A stretch of DNA of 43,819 nucleotides, taken from positions 1 to 43,819 of the forward strand of contig JAJZUT010000025.1 in the NCBI GenBank assembly GCA_021847105.1, in the 5' to 3' direction. Positions 15,263 through 24,302 of the stretch are shown here, piece after piece; the first letter of the stretch is position 1, and each line of letters begins with the position of its first letter. Under the pieces are notes generated by a model. The model was given only the letters and a program-made list of their open reading frames with translations. It did not search any database and was not told where the DNA came from. The translations under genes were made by a program, and so were the position numbers. The DNA is from Pseudomonadota bacterium. GTDB taxonomy: Bacteria > Pseudomonadota > Gammaproteobacteria > Steroidobacterales > Steroidobacteraceae.

Positions 15263-18121
15263 ATGAGTCTCGAGCTTGATGCACGCATACAACGCGCCCT
15301 GATGGCGCTTGAGGGGGCCGCGCCGGGACTGCGTGCGGCGCTGGCGCCACAGATCGGGGCGTGTCTGCCCCGAGTGTTTGCCGCGAGTGACTTCGTCGCG
15401 GATGCCTGTGTTCGCGATCCGGGGCTGCTACCGGATCTGCTCGCGAGCTTTACGCTCGAGCGTCCGCTCGAGCCCGGCGAGCTTGCTCGCCGGGCGCCGC
15501 TCACGACGCTTGGGGAGGCGGAGATGCTCGCGGCACTGCGGCGCTGGCGGCGACGTGAGCTTGTCCGTATCGCGTGGCGGGCGTTGGCTGGCTGGGCCGA
15601 CATCGAGGAGAGTTTGCGCGATTCGTCCGAGTTCGCCGACGTCGCGATCGGCATTTGCGTCGAGTACGCGCGGGCGCAGCTGACGGCCCGCTTTGGGGAA
15701 CCGCGCGGTTCGAACGGTGAGGTGCAACCGCTCGTCGTGTTGGCGATGGGCAAGCTCGGTGGCCGGGAGCTGAATTTCTCCTCTGATGTGGATCTGGTGT
15801 TGCTGTTTCCCGAGCAGGGCGAGACCGATGGTGCGCGCCCGATCAGCAATGAGGAGTTCTTCACTCGGCTCGGGCAGGGGATGATCCGCTTGCTCGAATC
15901 CCCGACGCACGAGGGCATGGTGCTGCGCGTCGACATGCGCCTGCGACCGTTTGGCGACAGCGGGCCTCTCGTGTCGAGCTTCGCTGCCCTGGAGGATTAT
16001 CTACCGCTGCACGGGCGCGATTGGGAACGCTATGCGTACGTGAAGGCGCGCGCAGTGGTCGGTGCGGCGCATTTCGAGGAGGTCCGGAACACCTCGTTGC
16101 GCCCGTTTGTTTATCGGCGCTATCTTGATTACGGCGTGTTCGAGAGTCTGCGGGAGATGAAGGCGCTGATCGAGCGTGAGGTGGCGCGGCGCGAACTCGC
16201 TGACAACGTCAAGCTGGGCCCCGGCGGTATCCGCGAGATCGAATTCATCGCTCAGACCTTCCAGCTCGTCCGTGCCGGCCGCGATCCCCGGCTGCAGACG
16301 CCCTCGCTGCTCGCGGCGTTGAGGATGCTCGGCGAGGAACGGATTGTGCCGGCTGCGGCGGTCGATGAATTGACCGCCGCCTATCGGTATCTGCGCCGCT
16401 TGGAGAATGCTCTGCAGATGCTCGACGACCGCCAGACGCATCAGATGCCCTCGGATGCGCTGACGCGCGAGCGCATTGCTCAGGCTGTGGGCGAGGCGGA
16501 CTGGACGGCACTGGAGCGCGCGCTCGGCGCGCATCGGGAGCGGGTCGCAGCGCATTTTCATCGGCTGGTGCTTGGTGGAGCGGCGCGCGCCCGCTCAGGA
16601 GTGCGTATTGATCTGGGCCGCGCTTGGGATGACCCGGCCGAAACGGCCTCGCTCACCGAATCGCTTGCCGAGGCCGGGTTCACCGCGCCAGCCGAGGCCG
16701 CTCGCCAGTTGCTCGAACTGCGCGCCTCGGCGTTGGTGCGCAAACTGGATGAGGCGGGCAGGCGACGCCTGCAGGCGCTGCTTGGACCGCTGCTCGCCGA
16801 TATCGCCGCGGCCCTCTCCGGTGGTGACGAGCAGTTGACCGTGCTGCGCCGCATCCTGGCGATCTTGGAGGCCATGGGCAAACGTTCGGCGTACTTCGCG
16901 TTGCTCAGCGAAAGTCCGCCGGTGCGGGTGCGACTGGTGCAGATCTGCCGACGGGGCGAGTTCCTTGCGCGCCAGATTGCGGCTCATCCGCTGCTGCTTG
17001 ATGAGTTCATCGATGAGCGGTCGTTCGAAGCGCTGCCGCAGCGTGACGAGCTTGAACGGGAACTCGATGCTGCGCTGCAGCGCGTCGAGCCGGACGATCC
17101 GGAGCGTCAGGTCGAGGCGCTATGCCATTTCCAGCGTGCCGCGGTGTTTCGCGTGGCGGTTGCAGACCTCTCGGGCCGGCTGCCAGTGATGCGGGTGAGC
17201 GACCGGCTGACCGAGATCGCCGAAATCATCCTTGACCGGGCCATTGCGCTCGGCTGGCGTCAGATCACGGCGCAGTTCGGCGTGCCGAGCTGTGGCGAGG
17301 AACGTCGCGCCGTGCGGGTCTGCGCGATCGGGTACGGCAAGCTCGGTGGCATGGAACTCGGCTACGGCTCGGATCTGGATCTGGTGTTTCTGCACGATTC
17401 GCGCGGCGAGCGGCAGGAGACGTGCGGTACGCATCCGATCGACAATCAGGTCTTTTTCGTGCGCCTCGTGCAGCGGGTGGTTCACCTGCTCACCATGCAC
17501 TCGGCGGCCGGCCGGCTGTACGAGGTGGATGTGCGGCTGCGGCCAAGCGGAAAGGGCGGGTTACTGGTGACGCAGATCGACGCATTCGCGGAGTATCAGC
17601 GTCGGGAGGCGTGGACGTGGGAGCATCAGGCGCTGCTGCACGCGCGTGCGGTCGCCGGCTCGCGTGAATTGTGCGCTGAGTTTGAGCGCATCCGGCTCGA
17701 CGTGCTGCGATTTAGCGTACGCCGCGAGCAGCTGCGCGAGGACGTGCGCGGCATGCGTGAACGCATGCGCCGCGAACGGCCCGGGGGCGCACCGGGCTCG
17801 ATGGACCTGAAGAACGACGCCGGCGGCATCGCGGATATCGAGTTCTTGGCGCAGTATTGGGCGCTGAAGTGGGCGCGGGAGTATCCCCCGGTGGCCATGT
17901 TTGCCGATACCATCCGTCAGCTCGAGTCGGTGGCCTCGGCGAATCTGGTGCCCCAGGCGACGGTCGATATCTTAACCGGGGCCTATCGCGCCTACCGGGA
18001 GCGCCGTCACCATCTGGCGCTTGCCGGCGGGGGTGCGGAGCGCGTGCCGGAAGCGGAGTTCGCGGCCGAGCGTGCTGCAGTGCGCGTGATCTGGGCGGAA
18101 ACGTTCGGCTCCGCCGGATAG
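15263..18121 (+). CDS. glnE: Bifunctional glutamine synthetase adenylyltransferase / adenylyl-removase
   Basis: Adenylylates and deadenylylates glutamine synthetase in response to PII, in the cytoplasm. With the ATG at 15263 the protein has 952 residues (E. coli 946). The frame is open upstream to 15038, but that stretch crosses the groESL terminator and is not conserved, so the later start is right. Two nucleotidyltransferase domains are present: GKLGGRELNFSSDVDLVLLF at about residues 164-183 (removase half) and GYGKLGGMELGYGSDLDLVF at about 690-709 (transferase half), each with the metal-binding DxD. GPGGIREIEF and the corresponding NDAGGIADIEF segments are also typical. No clear ribosome-binding motif precedes the start. 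Confidence 0.96.
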   Translation: MSLELDARIQRALMALEGAAPGLRAALAPQIGACLPRVFAASDFVADACVRDPGLLPDLLASFTLERPLEPGELARRAPLTTLGEAEMLAALRRWRRRELVRIAWRALAGWADIEESLRDSSEFADVAIGICVEYARAQLTARFGEPRGSNGEVQPLVVLAMGKLGGRELNFSSDVDLVLLFPEQGETDGARPISNEEFFTRLGQGMIRLLESPTHEGMVLRVDMRLRPFGDSGPLVSSFAALEDYLPLHGRDWERYAYVKARAVVGAAHFEEVRNTSLRPFVYRRYLDYGVFESLREMKALIEREVARRELADNVKLGPGGIREIEFIAQTFQLVRAGRDPRLQTPSLLAALRMLGEERIVPAAAVDELTAAYRYLRRLENALQMLDDRQTHQMPSDALTRERIAQAVGEADWTALERALGAHRERVAAHFHRLVLGGAARARSGVRIDLGRAWDDPAETASLTESLAEAGFTAPAEAARQLLELRASALVRKLDEAGRRRLQALLGPLLADIAAALSGGDEQLTVLRRILAILEAMGKRSAYFALLSESPPVRVRLVQICRRGEFLARQIAAHPLLLDEFIDERSFEALPQRDELERELDAALQRVEPDDPERQVEALCHFQRAAVFRVAVADLSGRLPVMRVSDRLTEIAEIILDRAIALGWRQITAQFGVPSCGEERRAVRVCAIGYGKLGGMELGYGSDLDLVFLHDSRGERQETCGTHPIDNQVFFVRLVQRVVHLLTMHSAAGRLYEVDVRLRPSGKGGLLVTQIDAFAEYQRREAWTWEHQALLHARAVAGSRELCAEFERIRLDVLRFSVRREQLREDVRGMRERMRRERPGGAPGSMDLKNDAGGIADIEFLAQYWALKWAREYPPVAMFADTIRQLESVASANLVPQATVDILTGAYRAYRERRHHLALAGGGAERVPEAEFAAERAAVRVIWAETFGSAG

Positions 18122-18145
18122 GGGCGAAGCACCCCCCAGCGCCGT

Positions 18146-18151
18146 TATAAT
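18146..18151 (+). promoter_or_regulatory. Possible -10 box upstream of the CHCC zinc-finger gene
   Basis: A perfect TATAAT lies 36 bases before the start codon, in the short gap after glnE. No recognisable -35 sits at the right distance, so this is a candidate only. Confidence 0.4.
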
Positions 18152-18187
18152 GGGCCTCTGACCGATCCCTGCCCGCAAGGAATTGAC

Positions 18188-18385
18188 ATGGCCGCAGCCG
18201 CGCAGCCCCTGATACAGCCGAATGCCCAACAGCAGTACGATGTGGGCCTGGAGGACTTACCTCTGGCCTGTCCCATGCCGCAGATGCAGCTGTGGAACTC
18301 ACACCCGCGGGTATACCTGCCGATCGAGCAGAGCGGGTGGGCCAAATGTCCCTACTGCGGGGCGGAGTACACGCTGAAGCGCTGA
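18188..18385 (+). CDS. Small CHCC-type zinc-finger protein
   Basis: A 65-residue protein with the zf-CHCC pattern: C28 (PLACPMP), H39 (NSHPRVYLPI), and CPYC near the C-terminus (GWAKCPYCGAEYTLKR). The fold resembles the small zinc-binding mitochondrial complex I subunit NDUFS6, but the bacterial role is not known. An AAGGA ribosome-binding site (18178-18182) precedes the ATG. It sits between glnE and waaA. In several gammaproteobacteria an ilvE aminotransferase gene lies next to this gene, and it is absent here. Confidence 0.88.
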   Translation: MAAAAQPLIQPNAQQQYDVGLEDLPLACPMPQMQLWNSHPRVYLPIEQSGWAKCPYCGAEYTLKR

Positions 18386-18399
18386 GCGAGCTCAGCGCT
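18378..18399. terminator. Symmetric hairpin at a convergent gene junction
   Basis: AGCGCTGAGC (18378-18387) and GCTCAGCGCT (18390-18399) are perfect inverted repeats two bases apart, spanning the convergent stops of the zinc-finger gene and waaA. There is no T-tract in either direction, so bidirectional termination is possible but not certain. Confidence 0.45.
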
Positions 18400-19660
18400 C
18401 GGGGCTATCCAGCAACGGGGTGATCAGCGCCAGAACCCGCTCGAGGGCGCCACGGTTCTCGGCGACGACCGCCTGACCGCGCGCGCCGACCTGGGCGCGC
18501 TGCGTCGGATCGCTCAGCCAGGCGATCAGCGTGGCGGCGAGTTCCGCCTCGTCGCGCACGAACTGGACCGCACCGCGCGCCACGAGCAGCTGCGCGATAT
18601 CCGCTGCATTGAACTGATGCGGTCCGGTGACGATCGGGCGGCCGAGCGCGGCGGGTTCGAGCAGGTTGTGCCCGCCGACTGGGACCAGGCTCCCGCCGAC
18701 GAACGCCGCGTCGGCCGCGGCGTAGAAGTCGATCAGTTCGCCGAGCGTGTCGAGCAGCAGCACTTGGGCGCTCTGCACGGACTGTGCAGAGCGCGAGTGG
18801 CGCACGTGCGGTACGCCCTGCTGCGCGAGCAGCGCCGCGACCGTCTCAAAGCGTTGCGGGTGACGCGGCGCGATTACCAGGAGCGCACCGGGCTGCGCCG
18901 CACAAACCCGCCGGTGGGCGGCGAGCATCACCGCTTCCTCACCCTCATGCGTGCTACCAGCAACCCAGAGCGGTCGTCCCGGCGCGTAGAGCGCACGCAG
19001 CCGTGCGCCGCGCACGCCGATATCCGGTGCCACGGTGCAGTCGAACTTCAGATTTCCGCTCACGTGCGTCCGTTGCGGATCGGCACCGATGGCGAGGAAG
19101 CGCGCGGCATCCGTCTCGCTCTGTGCGGCGATCACTACGCCACGCAGTGCCTCGCGCAGGAGCGAGCCGAAGCGGCGGTAGCGGCGCTGCGAGCGGTGGG
19201 AGAGCCTCGCGCTGGCGATGATCAGGGGGATGCCGCGGCGATGGCACTGTCGGAACAATGTCGGCCACAGTTCGGTCTCGAGAATCAGTGCAAGTCGTGG
19301 TCGTGCGCGATCGAGGAAGCGGCGCACCGAACCGGGCAGGTCATAGGGCAGATAGCGCACCGTGACGCCCGGGCCGAGCGAGGCGGCGCGTGCCGCGCCG
19401 GTGGGCGTGAACGCGGTCAACAGAATCGGCAGGTCCGGTCGGCGGGTGCGCAGGGCTTTCACCAATGTGCTCGCGGCCTGTACTTCCCCGACGGAGGCGG
19501 CGTGGATCCACACCGGCCGGCCCGCCAGGGGTGCTCCGAAGCCAAACCGCTCGGCGAGACGCGCTCCGCGCCGATGACGCGCGGAGCGCGCCCGCATCGC
19601 CAGCGATGCTGCATGCAGCGGCGCGGCGAGGTACACGGCGATCAGGTAAAGCCACCGCAC
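18392..19660 (-). CDS. waaA: 3-deoxy-D-manno-octulosonic acid (Kdo) transferase
   Basis: Transfers Kdo from CMP-Kdo to the lipid A precursor on the inner face of the inner membrane. The 422-residue GT30 enzyme has the N-terminal membrane-association helix, WIHAASVGEV with the catalytic Glu (E59), the ETELWPTLF motif, VSGNLKFD, and the C-terminal GGSLVPVGGHNLLEPAALGRP CMP-Kdo-binding region (split here: GGSLVPVGGHN, then LLEPAALG). It starts at a GTG that overlaps the kdkA stop by one base (TAGTG). The order kdkA-waaA fits a Kdo assembly and modification unit. Confidence 0.95.
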   Translation of the reverse strand: MRWLYLIAVYLAAPLHAASLAMRARSARHRRGARLAERFGFGAPLAGRPVWIHAASVGEVQAASTLVKALRTRRPDLPILLTAFTPTGAARAASLGPGVTVRYLPYDLPGSVRRFLDRARPRLALILETELWPTLFRQCHRRGIPLIIASARLSHRSQRRYRRFGSLLREALRGVVIAAQSETDAARFLAIGADPQRTHVSGNLKFDCTVAPDIGVRGARLRALYAPGRPLWVAGSTHEGEEAVMLAAHRRVCAAQPGALLVIAPRHPQRFETVAALLAQQGVPHVRHSRSAQSVQSAQVLLLDTLGELIDFYAAADAAFVGGSLVPVGGHNLLEPAALGRPIVTGPHQFNAADIAQLLVARGAVQFVRDEAELAATLIAWLSDPTQRAQVGARGQAVVAENRGALERVLALITPLLDSPER

Positions 19661-20421
19661 TACGGCGCTCGTGACCCATCCGCGGGCATCTGCGACTGAT
19701 AGCCGTCAAGCAGCGCGTGCCAGTCGGAATCGGTAAAGCGCTCGGCGGCCAGACCGTAGGTCACTTTCTCGAGCGAGCGGCGCAGTCGCACGAGATTGCC
19801 GTCGCGCCACAGCCCGTCGGCGCGCAGGCGGCAGCGGTCAAAGTCCACTAAATACACTGCCGTCCCGTCGAGCAGCACGTTGTGCGCATTGAGATCGGCG
19901 TGACACACGCCGAGATCGTGGAAGCGACGGATGCACCGGCCAATCGCGATCCAGGTGAGCAGCGGCAGCGCCGTGTCCAGCAACGCTGCGCTCAATGGCA
20001 CTGTGCCGACCAGGCGCTCGGTGATGATGTCACCGCGGTACACTTTGCCCTCCCGCACGTAGCGCGCGGCAATGGGCGCCGGCACGGGTAGGCCGGCGCG
20101 GTGCAGTCGATGCGTGAGCAGCCATTCGGCAAACGGCCGGGTGCGTTGCTCGTCTCGCCAGAAGTAGCGGTCTGCGAGCACGCGCGCGACAACCCCGCCT
20201 CGATGGTAGTGACGCAAAACCAGCTCGCGATCATCGGCCTGTATGAAATGCGTGGTGCCGCGGCCGCGCGCTGTGCCAAGCAGCCGGCCGTGGGTGCGCC
20301 AGAACTGCGGCTCGAACCACTCCGGCTGGCAATTGCGGGCGAGCGCCGCGTTGTATAGCATGGCCCCGCCCGCGACGGTCAGGTGCTTGACCAAAGGCCC
20401 AGGCGGCCAGTTCGCGCTCAC
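19660..20421 (-). CDS. kdkA: Kdo kinase (3-deoxy-D-manno-octulosonic acid kinase)
   Basis: Phosphorylates the Kdo residue of the LPS inner core, a modification studied in Haemophilus. The 253-residue product has a protein-kinase-like fold: GRGTTHFI loop region, LVLRHYHRGG with the lysine-like position replaced as in this family, the catalytic HADLNAHNVLLD (D176, N181) and the metal-binding DFDRC (D193). The GTG start is preceded by a GAGGAG site. It overlaps waaA by one base. A family alternative is the heptose kinase WaaP, but length and the RYFWRDEQRTRPFAEW segment favour KdkA. Confidence 0.88.
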   Translation of the reverse strand: MSANWPPGPLVKHLTVAGGAMLYNAALARNCQPEWFEPQFWRTHGRLLGTARGRGTTHFIQADDRELVLRHYHRGGVVARVLADRYFWRDEQRTRPFAEWLLTHRLHRAGLPVPAPIAARYVREGKVYRGDIITERLVGTVPLSAALLDTALPLLTWIAIGRCIRRFHDLGVCHADLNAHNVLLDGTAVYLVDFDRCRLRADGLWRDGNLVRLRRSLEKVTYGLAAERFTDSDWHALLDGYQSQMPADGSRAP

Positions 20422-20451
20422 CGGTTCGCGCTCCTCATTCCAACAGCCGTG

Positions 20452-21495
20452 ATGTTGTCCCCAGACCGACCGCCACGCTCAGTATGCCTGCTCAGGCTCT
20501 CGGCGCTCGGCGACGCGTGCCACGTCGTTCCAATCGTGCGCACGCTGCAGCGGGCGTGGCCCGAGACGCAATTGACCTGGATCATCGGTAAGGCTGAGGC
20601 TCGGTTGCTCGGGCTCATCGAGGGGGTGGAGTTTATCACCGTCGATAAGCGTGCCGGGTTCGCCGCGGGCCGTGACCTGCGAGCGCGGCTCGCGGGTCGG
20701 CGGTTCGACGTGCTGATGCACATGCAGCTCGCATTGCGCGCCAGTCTGATCTCGCGGCTGGTGCCGGCAGAGCTGCGACTGGGTTTCGATCGCGCTCGGG
20801 CGCGCGAGCTGCAATGGCTCTTCACCAATGCCCGTATCGCCGCACAGACCCGCGAGCACGTGCTCGACAGCTTTTTCGGCTTCACCGCGGCGCTTGGCAT
20901 CGCCGAGCGTACGCTGCGCTGGGACGTGCCATTGCCGCTCCAGGCTCGCGAATATGCCGAACAGCTCATCCCGGATGAACGCCCGACGCTGCTCATCAGT
21001 CCCTGCTCGAGTCACGAACTGCGTAACTGGCGGCCCGAGCGGTATGCCGCACTGGCCGATTACGCGGTGCGCCGGCACGACATGCGGGTGATCCTGGTCG
21101 GCGGGCCGGCACCTGCGGAGCGGGCGATGGGTGCGCGGATCGAGCAAGCCGCCGGCGTGCCGCTCATTAATCAGATCGGTCGCGATACGTTGCCGCAGCT
21201 GCTGGCGTTGCTCGCGCGCGCCGCTGTCCTGGTGAGCCCGGACTCCGGGCCGGTGCACATGGCGACCATGGTCGCAACGCCGGTGATCGGACTGTATGCC
21301 GCCACCAATCCGGAGCGCAGCGGCCCCTATCTCTCGCGCCGCTGGTGTGTCAATGCCTACGCCGAGGCCGCGCAGCGCTTTCGCGGCTGTGCGCCCGAGC
21401 AGTTGCCCTGGAGCAGCAAGATCGAGGTGCCGGGCGTCATGGACCTGATTGATGTCGAACGGGTGACCGCCAAGCTCGATGAATTGTTAGGATAG
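20452..21495 (+). CDS. Family 9 glycosyltransferase (heptosyltransferase-like)
   Basis: Likely adds a heptose or related sugar to the LPS core from an ADP-activated donor. The ATG at 20452 gives a 347-residue protein; the frame is open to an earlier ATG at 20383, but that would overlap kdkA and adds non-conserved sequence. Family features are the N-terminal LLRLSALGDACHVVPIVRTL motif, and the C-terminal donor-site VSPDSGPVHMATMVATPVIGLYAATNP (seen as SPDSGPVHMA then PVIGLYAATNPE). Divergent from kdkA with only 30 bases between starts, so the promoters must overlap. WaaC, WaaF or a heptosyltransferase-III role cannot be separated by eye. Confidence 0.85.
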   Translation: MLSPDRPPRSVCLLRLSALGDACHVVPIVRTLQRAWPETQLTWIIGKAEARLLGLIEGVEFITVDKRAGFAAGRDLRARLAGRRFDVLMHMQLALRASLISRLVPAELRLGFDRARARELQWLFTNARIAAQTREHVLDSFFGFTAALGIAERTLRWDVPLPLQAREYAEQLIPDERPTLLISPCSSHELRNWRPERYAALADYAVRRHDMRVILVGGPAPAERAMGARIEQAAGVPLINQIGRDTLPQLLALLARAAVLVSPDSGPVHMATMVATPVIGLYAATNPERSGPYLSRRWCVNAYAEAAQRFRGCAPEQLPWSSKIEVPGVMDLIDVERVTAKLDELLG

Positions 21496-21500
21496 CGGAC

Positions 21501-21890
21501 ATGAAAGACATTCTGGTGCCGATATCCCCTGGTGAACTGCTCGATAAGATCACCATCCTCAGGATCAAGTCGGAGCGCATCCGGGATGCAGTCAAGCTCG
21601 ACAACGTGCGGCTGGAACTCGAGCTGCTCGAGCGGACCTGGCGCGATGCGTGTGGAGCGGCCGACCTGGCCACAGACGAGCAGGCGCTGCAGTCGGTCAA
21701 CGAGCGACTGTGGGAGATCGAGGATCGCATCCGCGAGAAAGAGGCGCTGCGGTGCTTCGATGCCGAGTTCATCGAGCTTGCCCGTTCGGTTTACATCGAG
21801 AACGATGAGCGTGCGGCCGTGAAGAAGCGCATCAATGTCGCGCTGGGCTCACGACTGATCGAGGAAAAATCCTACCAGCAGTATCGCTGA
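21501..21890 (+). CDS. DUF6165 family protein
   Basis: A 129-residue, highly charged, mostly helical protein that opens MKDILVPISPGELLDKITILRIK and continues as probable coiled coil (residues 20-80, rich in Glu, Leu and Arg). I recognise the DUF6165 family, which is found near sugar-transfer genes; its function is unknown to me. It follows the GT9 gene by five bases and is probably co-transcribed. The context suggests a role in LPS or surface-glycan synthesis, perhaps as an accessory protein, which is inference. Confidence 0.75.
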   Translation: MKDILVPISPGELLDKITILRIKSERIRDAVKLDNVRLELELLERTWRDACGAADLATDEQALQSVNERLWEIEDRIREKEALRCFDAEFIELARSVYIENDERAAVKKRINVALGSRLIEEKSYQQYR

Positions 21891-21896
21891 AACGCG

Positions 21897-21932
21897 CCGC
21901 CCGCCGGTGCGTCTCTAGGGCGCCGGGGGCGG
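21897..21932. terminator. GC-rich hairpin at a convergent junction
   Basis: CCGCCC-G-CCGG-T-GC (21897-21910) pairs with GC-G-CCGG-GGGCGG (21920-21932), with one bulge and one wobble, around a 9-base loop that contains the tolC stop codon. No T-run is present. It lies between the convergent DUF6165 gene and tolC. Confidence 0.35.
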
Positions 21933-23369
21933 GGTCATGCTCTCTGGGGTCATCTGCCCCGGGGCGACCCGGATGACGGTGGTCAGCCAGCGGTTGATGG
22001 TGGCCACCTGGGCAGGGTCCAGGGTACCTGCCGCGTAGCGCAGCTGGATGAGGCTATTGATGTAGTTGTAGCGGCTGGTGGCGTAGTTGGTCTGCGCGGC
22101 GACCAGAGTGCTCAATGCGTTCAGCACGTCGACCTCGGTTTGAGTCCCGACCTTATAGCCGGCCTCGGTCGCCTTGAAGGCGGTTTGGCTGGAGGTGAGC
22201 GCCTGGCGCAGCGCGCGCACGTTGGCGATTCCGGTGATGACCCCGAGGTAGGCATCGCGGGCCTGCTGGACGGTGGTGCGCGCAGCCTGCTCGACAGCAT
22301 CCTGAGCGGCCATGGCCTGGTACTGGGTCTGATGAATGCGGGCCTGATCGGCGCCGCCATTAAACAGCGACAGAGAGAACTCGATGCCGATCTGCCGGTC
22401 GTTGCTGGTGCTGCCGAGACCGCGAAACTCCTGTCCAAAGAGCGTCTCGTTGGTACCGGTGCTGCTGTAGGAGCGGCTGGCGACGAGGCTGACGGTGGGG
22501 ATGTCGGCGCCGAAGGCGGCCCGCACGTTCTGCCGGGCGACATCGGCGCCGAGCCGGCTGGCGATGAGTGTGAGGTTCTGGCGCAGGGAGGTCTGTACCC
22601 AGGCGTTCTGGTTGGCCGGATTGGGCATGGTCAGGGGCAGATCAGCACCGGGCTCCGCGAAGGAGTCATACTGGCGCCCGGTGATGACCTCGAGCTGGTC
22701 TTCAGCATTGGCGAGTGCCTGCTTGGCGCTGATCACCGCGGCGGCGGCGGTGTCGCGCGCGGCGCGGGCCTGCTCGACGCCGGTGATGGCGATCAGGCCG
22801 ACTCTGAAGCTCTCCTTAGCCTGGGTGAGACCCAGGGTGAGGGCTTTGAGCGAAGATTCCTGAGCCTGCAGAGTATCGACGGCGGCGAGCACGTTGAAGT
22901 AGGCCGTGGCGGTGCGCAGGATGAGGTTCTGCGTGGCGGCCTCGTAGGTGGCCTGCGCCTGGGCGACCTGACTGTTGGCCGCCTTGAGGTTCATCCAGGC
23001 GGTCCAGGAGAAGAGATTTTCCGAGAGGTTCAGGCTCCACTGCTCACCGTCGCTGTTGGAGCTGCTCAGCACGTTATAAGTGTAGAAATTGCCGCCGGCG
23101 GTGGAGCCGATCTGGCCGCCGTCGCCGGCCGAATGGCTCCAGGTCTTGCCGGCGGTGGCGGTGAGCTGCGGCAGCAGCGCCGCCCAGGCCTGCGGGCGGA
23201 CCTCGCGCGCGGCCATGTAGTTGGCGTACGCCTGCTGATAGGTCGGGTCGTGCTGCAGCGCCTGCTGGTAGACCTGCAGGAAGTCCGTCGCCGAGGCGCT
23301 CGCCGCCAGTCCGAGGGCCAAGACGCCGCCGAGCAGCGTCAGGATGAGATGACGTGGGGTGGTTCGCAT
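21915..23369 (-). CDS. tolC: TolC-family outer-membrane efflux/secretion channel
   Basis: Trimeric outer-membrane exit duct for tripartite efflux pumps or type I secretion. The chosen ATG at 23369 has an AGGGAAG site upstream and gives a signal peptide ending SASAT around residues 26-30; an earlier in-frame ATG at 23480 would add a non-signal extension. The 484-residue protein has two repeats: FLQVYQQALQHDPTYQQA at the start and the helical segments with long coiled coils, then LSLFNGGADQARIHQTQ and AGYKVGTQTEVDVLNAL in the second repeat. It ends with an extra ~25-residue Pro-rich tail. No pump gene is adjacent. It follows the PCMT-like gene after 110 bases, an arrangement seen elsewhere in gammaproteobacteria. 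Confidence 0.92.
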   Translation of the reverse strand: MRTTPRHLILTLLGGVLALGLAASASATDFLQVYQQALQHDPTYQQAYANYMAAREVRPQAWAALLPQLTATAGKTWSHSAGDGGQIGSTAGGNFYTYNVLSSSNSDGEQWSLNLSENLFSWTAWMNLKAANSQVAQAQATYEAATQNLILRTATAYFNVLAAVDTLQAQESSLKALTLGLTQAKESFRVGLIAITGVEQARAARDTAAAAVISAKQALANAEDQLEVITGRQYDSFAEPGADLPLTMPNPANQNAWVQTSLRQNLTLIASRLGADVARQNVRAAFGADIPTVSLVASRSYSSTGTNETLFGQEFRGLGSTSNDRQIGIEFSLSLFNGGADQARIHQTQYQAMAAQDAVEQAARTTVQQARDAYLGVITGIANVRALRQALTSSQTAFKATEAGYKVGTQTEVDVLNALSTLVAAQTNYATSRYNYINSLIQLRYAAGTLDPAQVATINRWLTTVIRVAPGQMTPESMTPPPAP

Positions 23370-23479
23370 GATCTTCCCTAAAAACACAGCCGGGGGCGCA
23401 AAGTTGCACGCCAGTCGCTTCAGCTCATGCCGCAGTCGTTCGCCCGTCGGTCCGCGCCGCAGCATCCGGCTGCCGTGCA

Positions 23480-24127
23480 TCAGAAATCGAACGCCACGGG
23501 CCGCTCGGCGTGCACCAGCGGGTCGATGACCGTTTCGAACAGGCTCTCGTCGGTCCAGGCGTCTTCGGCAACCCGGCGCACGAGCCTTGCTTCCATGATC
23601 GGGGCGGTGCCGACCACGACGAACAGTCGGCCACCGACGGCGAGTGCGGATTGCCAGCGGCTGTCGTACGTGGGCAGCGAAGCGGTAACCGCAATCGCAT
23701 CGAAGCGGCCCGTCGGCTCGAAGGTCATGGCGTCACTGCCGACCACGTCGATGTCGCGTAAACCGCGCGTTGCGAGCGTGCGGCGAGCCATGTCGGCGAG
23801 CTCAGGCACAATCTCGAGCGACTGGACGGTCTTGCTCAGCATGCGCAGGCAGGCAGTGATGAACCCTGAGCCGGTGCCGATCTCGAGTACGCGCTCGCGC
23901 CCGGTGAGCTCGAGCGCCGTGAGCAGCCTGCCGACCACGCTGGGGCGCAGCATGTGCTGACCGCCCGGCAGAGGCACCTCGGCATCTGCGTAGGCCAGGA
24001 ACCGGTACTGCGGTGGCGTAAACGCCTCGCGCGGCACCTTGCGGAAGGTATCGAGGATGCGCTCATCGAGCACCTCCCAGGCACGGACCTGCTGTTCGAT
24101 CATCTGTTCACGGGCATCGGCAGACAT
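23480..24127 (-). CDS. Protein-L-isoaspartate methyltransferase-like protein (atypical)
   Basis: A 215-residue SAM methyltransferase of the PCMT family: MIEQQVRAWEVLDERILDTFRKVPREAF at the start (family N-terminus), then AYADAEVPL, VLEIGTGSGF (SAM motif I, 80-89), SLEIVPEL and FDAIAVTASLP. However, the active-site segment that reads GQTISQP in E. coli Pcm is GQHMLRP here (56-62), so the conserved serine is replaced by leucine (L60). True isoaspartate repair is therefore doubtful. It precedes tolC on the same strand. The substrate is unknown. Confidence 0.82.
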   Translation of the reverse strand: MSADAREQMIEQQVRAWEVLDERILDTFRKVPREAFTPPQYRFLAYADAEVPLPGGQHMLRPSVVGRLLTALELTGRERVLEIGTGSGFITACLRMLSKTVQSLEIVPELADMARRTLATRGLRDIDVVGSDAMTFEPTGRFDAIAVTASLPTYDSRWQSALAVGGRLFVVVGTAPIMEARLVRRVAEDAWTDESLFETVIDPLVHAERPVAFDF

Positions 24128-24302
24128 CGGGGCGGGACTCCAGTCGCATCAATGGCTTCCCCGTACTCCGGGGCAGGCGAAAATTACGGGTTTTCGGCGC
24201 TCCTGCCAAGCCAATTTGCGACGAGATATGGTGAAATAGCGCTGGAACGCCCTGGCCTCTGCGCTATGCTGCCCCCGTAAGCGTTCCGAAGGTAAGGATA
24301 AA

